Part shown: one piece after another, positions 1 to 10,093 of the stretch
Position numbering within the stretch: position 1 is the stretch's first letter
Layout of the letters: each line of letters opens with the position of its first letter
Assembly (NCBI GenBank): GCA_020205615.1
Contig: JAINUW010000599.1
Location: 186,001-250,000, forward strand
DNA length: 64,000 bases
Direction: 5' to 3'
Source of the DNA: Panax quinquefolius
Taxonomy: Eukaryota > Streptophyta > Magnoliopsida > Apiales > Araliaceae
Notes under the pieces: generated by a model
The model's database searches: none
What the model saw: the letters and a program-made list of their open reading frames with translations, nothing else
What the model was told of the DNA's origin: nothing
Made by a program: the position numbers and the translations under genes

Positions 1-521
1 ACGAGCCTTGCAGCAGTGTTGATGGGCAAGATGACTTTTGACTCTTCGCCGGGGTTATCGCCAGTTTGAGTTGAAAGCGAGCGTTTCTCGAGGGGTTACA
101 TCTGAGATTGGACTGCTGCAAGTGTTTGAATGTCGCAAGGTCATCTTGTGAGTGTGCTTGTCCACCCGTTTGTTAGCTCTGGGTTTGAGGGATGAGTGTC
201 TTGGCAGGAGATCTGAGCTTGAAGCTGATAGCATGTATTTGAAACAAGCATTTCCGGAGTTATCGCTGGAACTGCAACAACATTCCTTAGTGTTATCGCC
301 AAGGAAGAAACTCGGGGTTATCTCCGAGGTTGGAAATGATCCTTCCGGTGTGTGTTCTGGGGTTAGAAATGATGTTCCCAGTGTGTGTTCTGGGTTTTGA
401 AACTGAACTTCTGGTAGTATCCGGAATGGATGTGAGCTATCTTCCAAGGTTATCTCTGAAAGATGAATTTGCCCTCCTGCAATGTTAGTAACAGGTGTGC
501 AAAAAATTTTGAGTGTCTACA
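1..521 (-). mobile_element. Tat-type LTR fragment
   Basis: Read on the minus strand this starts at 521 with TGTAGACACTC and follows the first ~500 bases of the LTRs at 17,907 and 27,000, with the same succession of GATAACCCC-rich motifs. It is therefore a third copy of that LTR family in the opposite orientation, cut off by the window start. It abuts copia gag sequence directly at 522, so it probably marks the end of a Tat element inserted into the copia element. The open frames in it (complement 55-447 and plus 152-400) recur in the other LTR copies and are treated as LTR sequence. Confidence 0.85.
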
Positions 522-1081
522 GCTCTCATGAACTTTATGATCAGATCTTTATTTGGATAGATCTTTCCATAGGCTCGTAGAGAGTTGAGCAGTACGTTGA
601 ATCTTTCGTAGTTTGAAGTGACATTTTCTCCTTGTACATGTGCAAACATCTCATATTACTGAGTCAGGAGAGATTGCTTGTTTTCTCTGACTTCTTCTGT
701 TCCTTCATGCATGATAAACAATGCTTCCCAAACCTCTTTTGCTGTTCTGCTGTTGACCACATTTTTGAATAGATCATCTTATAAGGATTGGAACAAAATG
801 TTCTTGGCCTTTTTATCGAGTTGAATAGCTCTCTTTTCGTTGTCTGTCCGTTCTTCTTTAACCTTGATCTGTATTCTATTTGGGTCATCTGGAGTTGGTG
901 TAAGCTTTGTAGGAATATAGGGCCCATTCTGAACAATTTCAAATAGATCTTCATCTATTGAATCCATGTATGCTTGCATCCGAACTTTCCAGTTGGCGAA
1001 CTTGTCTTTATTGCACATAGGTGGCTTGCTGCATCTTCCAGTCTTTGATTCGCTTATCAGATGTGCCATTGGATCTACTTA
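522..1081 (-). pseudogene. Ty1/copia gag fragment
   Basis: The minus strand from the ATG at 1,069 encodes a copia-type Gag N-terminus (UBN2/DUF4219-like), recognisable from PPMCNKDKFANWKVRMQAYM and from the later VVNSRTAKEVWEALF and YEMFAHVQGE motifs. Gag would form the particle that packages the element RNA. A TAA stop interrupts it at about 781-783 and another lies just before YEMF, so the product would be truncated. The reading continues to the edge of the Tat LTR at 522, where zinc knuckle, protease and pol are all missing. Family assignment is secure; lineage within copia is not. Confidence 0.75.
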
Positions 1082-1105
1082 AGCTTTGTAGGCTATTTGA
1101 TAGAA

Positions 1106-1120
1106 CCTGCTTTGATACCA
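1106..1120 (-). other. Primer-binding site, initiator Met tRNA type
   Basis: On the minus strand this reads TGGTATCAAAGCAGG, close to the usual plant TGGTATCAGAGC site complementary to the initiator methionine tRNA. It lies between the LTR and gag, where reverse transcription would be primed. Confidence 0.7.
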
Positions 1121-1122
1121 AT

Positions 1123-2604
1123 CGTTAGTTCCCCGAGGCACAATAGTTATCTAGAAGGGGGGGGTTGAATAGATATTTTAAAAATCTTTCTTAAATGCTT
1201 TGTTAGTTTTTTTATTGATTCAAACACAGCGGAATTAAGATTTATTTGAACTCCCTCTTAGATATGGTGAGTTAATGAGAGTGAGGTAGTTATAACAGTT
1301 ATAGCAGTTATGTAATAGACACAACAGTTTTAAGTGGTTCAGAGCACTTAAAGTTCCTAATCCACTCTTCTACTCCTTGAGTAGGAAATCCACTAAGGAT
1401 ATCTTTTACACTTTCTGAATCTCACAGATTCCTTCAGACCAATAGATCTGAAGCACTTCTTAGTTTACTTTTGAACTCTTCAAGTCGAAAGCGGACTTGG
1501 TTGTTCTGATTCACTTAGAACTCTTCAAGTCCTTCCGACTTGGAACTTTACTTCTCTTGATTAGTAGTTGATGAGTTTTTGCTTAGTCTTTACTCGATTC
1601 TGATTAAGCTCTTGTTCGAAATAACTGAGTAGCTGAGCAAGCTTTCTCTTTTTCAGATCATAGAGTTGAGAGTTTAGCATTGAGTGTTCTTCAGCGTTTT
1701 GTTCAATGCTTGCTTACCCTCTTTCATCTACAGATGTTTTGCATATATGTGATCCTTGAAATGTATCTGTTAAAAATATCCGTTGAAGTATTAAATGCGT
1801 TTGACATTTTTAAACTTTGATAGAGACTTTTCTGCACATCTTCTAATTAGTATTCTGGCCCACTGACACAACAGACTACCATCTCACCTAACACCTGAAA
1901 AGGTATTTTCTCTGACCCATGGTACTTTTCTTAGCTTCTTCAATACGTTTCTTTGTTGTATACTAAGGATATATTCCGTGTCATTGGGACTGGCGAAGAC
2001 TTCAACGTTTATAACCCATTCCACATTTGTTGGGATTTATCTTTAAATAAATGTGCTAGGATCGATGCTCCTAACATAGACATATGATGCTCTACGATTC
2101 TGATCATGGTGTTTTGCCACCTTGATGCTTGATCCGTTAATTAGCAAACAAGAGCACTACGATTTCTCTTAAGGGCTTGGCACACTACGATCTTCACTTG
2201 CTTGTCTTGTAGACTCTACGTTTTTAAGCGCACACTACGATCTCTGAGTTAGCTCGGAAAACGTTTGGACCACTCTACGATTTCTGGAGAGGCCCTTCAA
2301 GGCAGACACGCAACGATCCTTGATGCTCTACGATTCAGCCTTGACTTCTGCAAACTCTCGATCAGCTCAATAGACTATGATTTTGTTGAAGCCTATCTAT
2401 TACAACTCAAGACATAAATCAACCTAACATCTTTGATCTCCTCATAAATACATTCATTTACAGAATGATAGACATTAAAAGCTTAGATCAACTTAACAGA
2501 TTTGATCTACCACTAAGTCCTTGTACATATATTCCTTGAAGGACTTTACATAACATCATGAGCATTTACTTTAAACATCAAATCAAAATATGCAGTTTCC
2601 CAAT
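1123..2604 (-). mobile_element. Ty1/copia 5' LTR
   Basis: This 1.5-kb stretch lies upstream of the primer-binding site on the minus strand. Next to the site it has the CAACCCCCCCCTTCTAG segment seen at the 3' end of many copia LTRs. The far end is placed near 2,604, where the minus strand reads TTGGGAAACTGC, but without a second LTR the edge is approximate. No gene is seen. It holds a cluster of CTCTACGAT-like motifs (separate entry). Confidence 0.6.
2085..2336. repeat. Interspersed CTCTACGAT motif cluster
   Basis: The 8-9 base motif CTCTACGAT or CACTACGAT occurs about seven times in 250 bases at irregular spacing (near 2,091, 2,155, 2,187, 2,231, 2,273 and 2,329). It lies within the copia LTR. 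Irregular spacing argues against a simple satellite and is compatible with repeated protein-binding sites. Confidence 0.6.
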
Positions 2605-2919
2605 AGTTATGTTCTCTCCGAGTGGAGGTTTGGTTACTATTATATTCTGATTTGGTTACTAGATACTTTGTTACATTGTAGAGTCAGATTATTTTGGTTT
2701 TGGTAACTTGTTGATTTTGTTTGGTTAACTAATGCTAATATATTTGGATACTGTTGATTGCATAGTTTTGGTTTTAAAGTTTGATGAATGTTCCATTTTT
2801 ATTTGGTTAATGTGTACGTAATGTAATGTATTGTATTTTTAGATTTGGGATCTATTTTATGAGGAGCACCATCGCAATTTTACAGCAAAAATCATTTATT
2901 AGTCTGATTTGGAAGTGCC

Positions 2920-5194
2920 AACTTCTCATTCTTGATGATGCTGGTAATGTTAATGATTTAGATGATGATGTTATGTCTGTTGAAGATGATGTGCTAGTTA
3001 AAGGTTCTGATGATGCAAAATAGTTTCATAGAAAAATTGATGTTGATGTTGGTGGTTTGGGTGGGGTTCAGATTGATGAAGATGATGAAAAGGTTAACAT
3101 ATATGTTTACTTTTTTTGTGTGTGTGTGTTTTATGTTTTTATAATCAATGCTGATTATTTTTTTTACAGATTGGCAACAAGAATGACAACCCAATTTTTG
3201 ATAATTTAAGGCACATTCATAGGAAAGAAATTGTTCTTTTTACCCCTAGTGGGGTTCACATTGATGGGGATGATGAAAAGGTTAGACATTTTTGTTTGTT
3301 TTTCTTGTGTTATATTTTTGTGTTATATTGATCAATTGAATGTTTTGTATGTTTACAGATTGCCAAGAATAATGACATTCCAAGTTTTGATATTTTAAGT
3401 CAGTCTTCTGGAAAATAGATCGTTGTTTTTACCCCTATTGAGGTTCGAATATTTTTCAACATTAGTTACCTTCATAGTTTTTATTGGTTACTTCGTTACA
3501 TTATTTCTGTTACTGGTGAATTAGTTTGGATTTTGTATTTGATATTGTATTTGTTTTTTGTGACCTGTTTTGTATATTCTTAAAGGGTAGTAAAATTGAA
3601 GCACTAGATAGGTCGTTACTTGATAAGATAGTTTTAACGACACAGGATATACTTCATTGTGTTGAAGTTGAGAAAAGTGCATCTAAACCATGTGGTAGAC
3701 CTGTCCATGCATCTACGAAGAGTGCTGTGTTGAGGAGTCCATATACATCGAAGTTTGGTTCAGTTGATTCAATATCTTCTGTTATGGTTCCTAGACCAAT
3801 ACGCAGAGGTATGTCTGCATTCCCTAATGTTTGTATGGGTATGCCATCAAAATTTGAAGATGTTATGTTTGATTAATGGTTTAAGATTGGCATAAATAAC
3901 AGGAAAAGGTATGTTATTTGTAGTTTAAGATTTATATAGTCTATTTTTTTTAAAAAAAAATTATTTGTTCTCTCTAACCAATATGTTTTTATTTTGAAGG
4001 ATTAAATTTTTTTTGGGAGATCATGATAAGATTGAACCTGCATTCAGATTTGGGTATGTCCTAATATCGTCTAAAATGTTGTTCTACAAGTTAAAGACAC
4101 ATAGACAGTGGCTTGATGATGATGTGAGTTTATTCATTTTTAAAATTCTATTTTGTGAGTTATGGTTACCTTATTTAATTGTTTTGGTCACTAGTTGTGA
4201 CTGTTTTGGCTACCTTTATCATAAAGTTTTAATTTTTGGTAATTGTTTACATTTGATGGATTTTTGGTTCAGCATATCAACATTTGTTTGTATTACTTTT
4301 GGAAATTGGCTAGGCACTCTGTCAATATTCAAATAAAGGTCACTACAATAGATTGTTGGTTTCATGTCAAGTTGTCTACTTTGTATGGGGAATATAGTCA
4401 TAAAAATGCAGATAAGACTCTTCTGTTGGGGGATGGTGATGTTTCTGAATATATTCGTGGTTTTTTATAGATGTGAATACACCATGGGTTGTCGTTGATT
4501 ATGTTTTATTTTCTGTTCTCATGACAGTTCATGGGCATTTGTTTTTATTGGTCTTTGATGTGCATCATAGACTTTTAGTAGTTTACAATTCTCTTCAACT
4601 AAACAGGACAGTCATGCGAACAAATATTATGGATGTTTGTGAGCCTTATATTTTCATTCTACCCATAATATTGTCTAAGGGGGTGTTTGATAAAAATTGA
4701 ATGAATTTGAATCTGAATTTTGATATAATGAATGAAATTGAATGATATAATTATGGATGAAATTGAATGATATAATTGATATAAGGGGGTGTGGTTTTTG
4801 GAAGGGCAGGAAAGATATTGATTTCGATAGTGAACCATATCGCAATAAGGGGGAACATGATATAATTGATCTTGAATTTGCTGAGGGGTTACCTGAACAA
4901 GTTGAGGGGTAAGGTTTATATTGTCTACATTTTTTTTTATTATTCCATCTACTACGATGTTTGGTTTGATTTGTTTTATATTTTGTTTGTTTTTGTAGTG
5001 ATTACGGAATGTTCACAATTTGTTTTGCGGAACATTTTCTTCACCAACAGTCTGCTGAAATGCCTAATCCATTTCCCATCATGCAATACCGCAAGAAATT
5101 ATGCGTTAACCTGATAATGCATGCAAGGAACAAGCAAGTAGGTGGATACGATTCTGATGCAGAATACCCTGGCAGATTTATCAGAGAAGAATAG
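2920..5194 (+). pseudogene. Ulp1-like (C48) protease gene captured by MULE
   Basis: Several exons separated by GT..AG introns encode a Ulp1/SENP-like cysteine protease domain, a family that processes SUMO. In order one sees an acidic N-terminal part with a repeated exon (3,062-3,445), a basic linker (3,588-3,850), KTHRQWLDDD (about 4,096-4,125), HINICLYYF (4,272-4,299), VDYVLFSV...HGHLFLLVFDVHHRLLVVYNSL (4,493-4,603) and DYGMFTICFAEHF (5,000-5,038), ending at a stop at 5,192-5,194. The catalytic His position is kept, but the Asp position is Asn (VYNSL) and the Cys position of the usual DCG is Tyr (DYG). The peptide also carries stops and a small AT-rich insertion near 4,675-4,800. It is probably catalytically dead. 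The true start could not be fixed. Confidence 0.7.
3062..3445 (+). repeat. Duplicated exon-intron unit in the Ulp1-like gene
   Basis: Three successive segments share a GGGGTTCAGATTGATGAAGA-like exon end followed by a GTTA.. intron start (3,065, 3,250 and a degraded one near 3,437). Two share an exon start after TTTACAG (ATTGGCAACAAGAATGACA at 3,170 and ATTGCCAAGAATAATGACA at 3,359). The last copy has a stop. This is local tandem duplication of an exon together with its intron. Confidence 0.6.
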
Positions 5195-5204
5195 TTTGGT
5201 TGTC

Positions 5205-5880
5205 ACTGTATTTTTGTTGTAAAGTTTTTATTCATCTTGTTTTTTTGGGATATTCGTTACCATTTGTTATGGTTCTTGACTGTAAAATGTTTTGTGAATT
5301 TTTTATAATGGAATTATGTATTTGTTTTTATTCGTTACCAATTCTCACATGTATATGTTTTATATGGTTTAGTTGGTAGCCAAACATGCAAACAAATGTA
5401 ACCATTTTAGTTTTTACGGGTAATAAATATAAAACAGTTTTCAAATTGAAAACATGTGTGTTTTATATGGTACAGTTGGTAGCCAAACCTTCATCCAAAG
5501 GTAACCATTTAGTTTTGTGGATAACCAGATAGTCATAAAAAAAATTCCATAATAGTTAACCAATTCTCACATGTATGTGTTTTATGTATATTCTTATTTC
5601 AAGATAGAATCACAGAGTGGTCGTGTGGTTTTCCTATTATTTTCTGTTAAAAAGAAATTAATGCAAAAATCATCATTCAATATTGAGCAAGATAAAATCG
5701 GTTTTTTACACCAATAAAATGATTACCATATATATGGATATTGATTAATCACAGTAAACATCAAGGAGTTTTTTACACTTTTTTTGCTGATGTACTATAT
5801 CAGACCTTTTTTGGTCGTAAAATCGGTGGATTATTGTATGTTTTCCTGTTGTGTCCTTTTTCTTGGCATCTACTGAATTT
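5205..5880. repeat. Spacer between convergent MULE genes with GTAACC repeats
   Basis: No coding region is seen. The stretch lies between the 3' ends of the Ulp1-like gene and mudrA. A unit with GTTGGTAGCCAAAC followed by GTAACCATTTAGTTTT occurs at about 5,345-5,430 and again at 5,450-5,570. A related copy lies at 13,630-13,690 in a mudrA intron. Confidence 0.55.
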
Positions 5881-5883
5881 GTT

Positions 5884-6235
5884 TTAAAGTCTGCTTTCAG
5901 ATCCATGCTTGTACCTACCTATCTTTGGTCTTCCAATTTGTCTTCTTTTATTTGGTGGTTTTACACATATATTTCTTATTTCATCTGGCGCATCCCAATT
6001 CTCTTTGTCATCTAACGGCAGGATGGAAGTTGAATACGTGTCTACCAAAGTTGTTTTTGAATAGTATTTTGAGTAAAATTCATAAAAGCTCAAATTCCTT
6101 TTGCTGATAATAGCAGTGTGTGAACAAGGCATCTCATGGTACTGAAATTTACGACATGTGCATATCCTTTTTCCATGTCCACAATAAACTATTTGGTGAC
6201 ATCGTAAACAGTGAAAATCACTAGGTTTGATGTCT
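5884..6235 (-). pseudogene. mudrA: mudrA C-terminal part with SWIM zinc finger
   Basis: The minus strand encodes CTCRKFQYHEMPCSH, a CxC..CxH SWIM-type zinc finger (about 6,120-6,170). After it comes ISKRNLSFYEFYSKYYSKT and a basic GRPK tail ending at the stop at 5,884. This is the usual C-terminus of MULE transposases, where the SWIM finger is thought to contact DNA or partners. It is separated from the catalytic part by an AT-rich intron-like stretch (6,240-6,440) containing GTAACC motifs. The zinc ligands are intact here. Confidence 0.8.
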
Positions 6236-6374
6236 CAAACTACAACATAATTTAATGGTGTAGTTAGTATGTATAATAATTTTTTTTATGTAACTCGAAA
6301 AAATTGAAGGCATATGTACTATTGGTAACTTTTTTAGTATATACAAGTAACCAAAAATGACTAATGTGGTTTTC

Positions 6375-7227
6375 TTAAAATAAAAATGCAACTTTTGGTA
6401 TGTATGCATGTAATAATTTAAAAGTTGTATCACTGACCTTAAGATTCTTTGATTCAATGATATTAGATTGCAATATTCTCTCAGCTATTTTGGAAAGGGT
6501 AGTGAATGTTGATATGGCTGCTTGTTTGTTTGTGAAATACCATCTTTGAACCATACAATGTAGGCATTCAATCATTGACGCAACTGGAAGATCCCTGATT
6601 CCTTTGATTGCATTATTAATAGATTCGGCGATGTTTGAAGTCATTGTTGAGTACCTGCTTAAAGTTCTATGGAGCCTCGTGCACTTATCTAGTTTAACCT
6701 CTTCCTCCAAATATGTCCTTATTCGAGCATCAATTGCATCAAGTTCAGCTATGTGTATGTTAAATTGTTCAATAGTGTAAGCTCTACAAGCCCCGTTGTA
6801 TGCTTTTTTTTTGAGTTTTCTCCTTTCTTTTTGAATATGTTTTTTATATTTTTCAAAATATGGTATGTGCATGAACCATGCATGACATCAGGGAATACAA
6901 AGTTAAGTCCATGAACAAATTGCTTCATGTCTATCTGAAACAATGCATTGTCCTTCCCTAACTCTATAAGCATTTCTCAAATTGACGAAAAACCATCTCC
7001 CAGATAATTCATTTTTATTGTCAACCACTGCAAAAGCAATCGATATAATGTTTCTGTTTGCATCCTGTGTGCTTGCTATGAGGAGTGTCCCCCCGTAGGT
7101 TAATTGTATGAATGTGCCATCAATTAAAATGATTGAGAAGCAATGATGCCATGCTTCAATGGATGCTCCTATTGCAAAGAAGAGATACTTGAAATGACCA
7201 TTTTTTCCAACTCCATGGATGTGATGG
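6375..7227 (-). pseudogene. mudrA: mudrA catalytic (DDE) domain
   Basis: This is the MULE transposase domain (PF10551-like), which cuts and joins DNA with a DDE triad. After an apparent 3' splice site (CATTTCAG) at about 7,228 come FKYLFFAIGASIEAW, IDGTF with the first Asp, YGGTLLIAS, AFAVVDN and SDRHEAI with the second Asp. Next are a CTYHILKNIK motif, FNIHIAELDAIDARI with a plausible catalytic Glu, and the MTSNIAESINNAIKGIRDLP motif typical of the family. The frame shifts at about 6,905-6,925 and near 6,800, so no single ORF spans it. The upstream exon lies beyond the gypsy insertion at 13,731. Confidence 0.85.
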
Positions 7228-8479
7228 AACCTGAAATGAAATTTCAGTACTGTTAATGTAAATATGTTGTAAGACCCCAACTTTTTATAAATAAAATTGA
7301 ATTTTCTCTATTAATTATTTTGAAATAGTAAGGAGTGGATTTGATTAATGTGGTTAGTTATAGGTGAAATGTGCAAATTTTGCAAAATAAGCAAGTGGTT
7401 ATAAAATATTCATTGTTGTCGGGGAATATTCGTTTGGTCATGGAATATTCTTGTTGTCACGGGAATATTAAATGCAATGCAAATGACCATTTGTGGGCCC
7501 CATAACAAAAAATGGTTGGATGAAGAAAACGACAAGTTTGAGTTTTTATAAATAATGACATAATTGTTACCGTTAACACTGTTGGAATATTCGGTGATTA
7601 AAACGAAGAATACACGTGGCGCATTAAAGAAAGCGATGGCTTTGCGGTATTACCGCAGTATTTTGGATTATTGATTCTTACGTAAGAAGGTACTACTCAA
7701 TAATTGTTACAGTAATTACTATTCAATATTTTATTTTATTGATTCAATAATTTCTACGTTGATATTTTATATTATTGTTGATTCAATAATTATCACTGCA
7801 CACTATTTCCTATTATCAGATCAATAATTCATATTATTTGAATAATATTATTAGATAACATTATTGACAATGTTTAAAGGAAGTTATGTCTAAGAAAGGG
7901 TTTGGTTACCTAATTGCGCGCCAGTAAGGAGAAATCCTTATCAAAAAGCCCACTCCTTTCCTGGGAACAACCTGGTTGTCATAATTGTGATTCTGTAATA
8001 TTATTTGTGAATAATTAATTATTAATTTATATGATAAAGAAATATTTATTTTATGTAGATATAAATGAAGAAATTAATGATGAGGTGTTTTATAAGTATT
8101 TTGTCAAAATGAGGGTGTTTTATCAGTATTTTGTCAGAATAAAGATATTAAAAATCGTCCGTATGTGGATTTCAGGCATTTTTTTGTTTGCAATTTAGAA
8201 AAACTTTCTTCTACAAAGTTGTAGAGAATTAAATTTTCTATGGAATAGACATGATATTCGAATTTTTCTAATAAAAGAGCTATTTATTATGAATTATTAA
8301 AGTTTTGGAAATATATATTTTTTTTATTAAAAACATGGGTGGGACCCACTTGTTTTTTGGTGGAATAATGTGTTGAATTTTTTGGTTCAAAAGTGGAGTG
8401 CTGAATTTGTCAAGGGGTGTGCGTAGAAAAAAAATTAATATTCTATTAATTTAGTCTGCTTTGGCGTTCTAGCATTTTC

Positions 8480-8490
8480 CTATAAATAGG
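8480..8490 (+). promoter_or_regulatory. LTR TATA box
   Basis: CTATAAATAGG about 1.2 kb into the LTR is a near-perfect plant TATA box. The matching site (reverse orientation) is present in the solo LTR at 15,759-15,768. It probably set the start of the retrotransposon RNA. Confidence 0.6.
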
Positions 8491-8764
8491 GTGCTTAGTT
8501 AGAATTGAATATCACACCTGAATCAAAAGTTTTCTCTCTCTATAATATCGAGCGTATTTTTGTGAGTATTTAGATACTTTGAGAGTTGCTATTCAGTGCA
8601 AATTTCCTTCAGCATTACATTCGATATTCCAGTTAGAAGTACCGTTCTTTTGAGGTAAGGGATGTTATTTTCTTCGTAAATAATATTATTTCTTTCAATA
8701 TCATTATATCGAAATATTGGTATGAATTTTATTATGAAATTTTACCTTTTCATGTCGAGGTTGC

Positions 8765-8935
8765 TATTCACATATACGATATTATTCACAAATATGATAT
8801 TATTCACGAGTACTGTTCACGAAGTATGATTTTTCTTGTGGAATTTCTACCTTTTCGTGTCGGAGTTATTATTCACGTATACGGCACTATTCATGTATAT
8901 GACACTATTCACAAATACGACGATATTCACCAAAA
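8765..8935 (+). repeat. TATTCAC short-repeat cluster
   Basis: TATTCAC or GTTCAC recurs every 15-30 bases (for example 8,765, 8,786, 8,802, 8,815, 8,870, 8,887, 8,906 and 8,926). The same cluster appears as GAATAGTAC in the reversed solo LTR. Confidence 0.6.
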
Positions 8936-9159
8936 AACGAAATTTTCTCTTCTTTGTTCCAGATGTCTATTATGGTTACTATCTTTGATTGTATCCATGT
9001 TTTGATCTTCATTTTTGAATTCTGCTCCACAATTGATTATTATGGTGTATTTTTGAACTTGGATAAACCAAAGTACGAATCCCTAATCTTTGATCTTTTA
9101 TATCACTGGATTCATTTTCTTTAAGATATTTTTCATCATCCTCAGTCCTAAATGGTGAT

Positions 9160-9355
9160 ATAATTGAATATCTTTGGCTTGTAGTGCAAAGATGAATGAT
9201 TATCAAATGAATATCTTTGGCGTGTAGTGCAAAGATGAATGATTATCTGATGAATATCTTTGGCCCGTAGTGCAAAGATGAACAGGTGTTGAGATGAACA
9301 TGACCAACTAGTGATATGAATGAATATCTTTGGCCCGTAGTGCAAAGATGGATAT
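9160..9355 (+). repeat. Four imperfect ~40-bp subrepeats
   Basis: The core GAATATCTTTGGC.YGTAGTGCAAAGATG occurs near 9,166, 9,209, 9,251 and 9,325. ATCTTTG and CAAAGAT within each unit are inverted repeats, so each can form a small hairpin. Reversed copies are seen in the solo LTR around 14,575-14,880. Confidence 0.7.
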
Positions 9356-9916
9356 TTGATTCAAGATGTATATTGATTGATGTTACAGGGATAAATATTA
9401 ATGATGAACTTTAAAATCATAGAAGATAGTAGACTTCATTCTCTACTTAACTCTTCTAATGAATTGTTGTTTCCGCTGCAGTTGTTGATCTAAAACTTGT
9501 TGTCTATTATATTCCATCAGATTTTTCCCTGTTGAAGACTAAGGATAATTTGTTGTACATTATCTTAGTCATAATATTCTTTACTGGGCTAGTTGAGCTC
9601 ACCCTTTTCCTTTTTGTTCCATTTTTCTTCTCAGGAAGTGAGAATATAGCGGGAAGTAGTCGAGGTATGGAATGATGGTTCTAGACAGTTGTTTTAGCAG
9701 TCCTCACTATTTTTGTAAAATAGTTTATCAATAATTGTAATGAGGACATATTTGAGTGTGGATATTGTCTAGATGACAATATTTATATTTAAACTTCTAG
9801 TATATGTGTTGTCGTATTTTGCACGACAATTGTAATAATGAAGTTGTAGTTGTTTTCTGTACCATGTATTTGGCAACTCAGAATGGGTTGTATATACCTA
9901 TTTTGGGGGCGTCACA

Positions 9917-9925
9917 TATCAGAGC
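9917..9925 (+). other. Primer-binding site remnant
   Basis: TATCAGAGC follows the LTR end directly and matches the core of the plant initiator-Met site TGGTATCAGAGC. The leading bases are changed. Confidence 0.55.
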
Positions 9926-10093
9926 TTAGGGATATGGTCTCTGGTGGAGATCGGGGAATAGAACTAGGAGGGGAGAGACAAGTAAATCCTTTGCTAGTGT
10001 GTCCTACCTAAGCTTATTTGTTGGTCGGTCAAAATATAGGGGTATTATGTGGTATACCAATTTCTTTAATTAACCCTTATTTTATAGCAGTAT

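Larger units (their letters stand above)
7268..9916 (+). mobile_element. Ty3/gypsy 5' LTR (2.65 kb)
   Basis: It begins TGTAAGACCCCAA and ends GGGGGCGTCACA. The same ends, reversed, define the solo LTR at 14,095-16,795. It is followed by a primer-binding-site remnant and a gag gene in the same direction. It contains a TATA box at 8,480 and two clusters of short repeats. The base before it is mudrA intron sequence. Confidence 0.85.
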
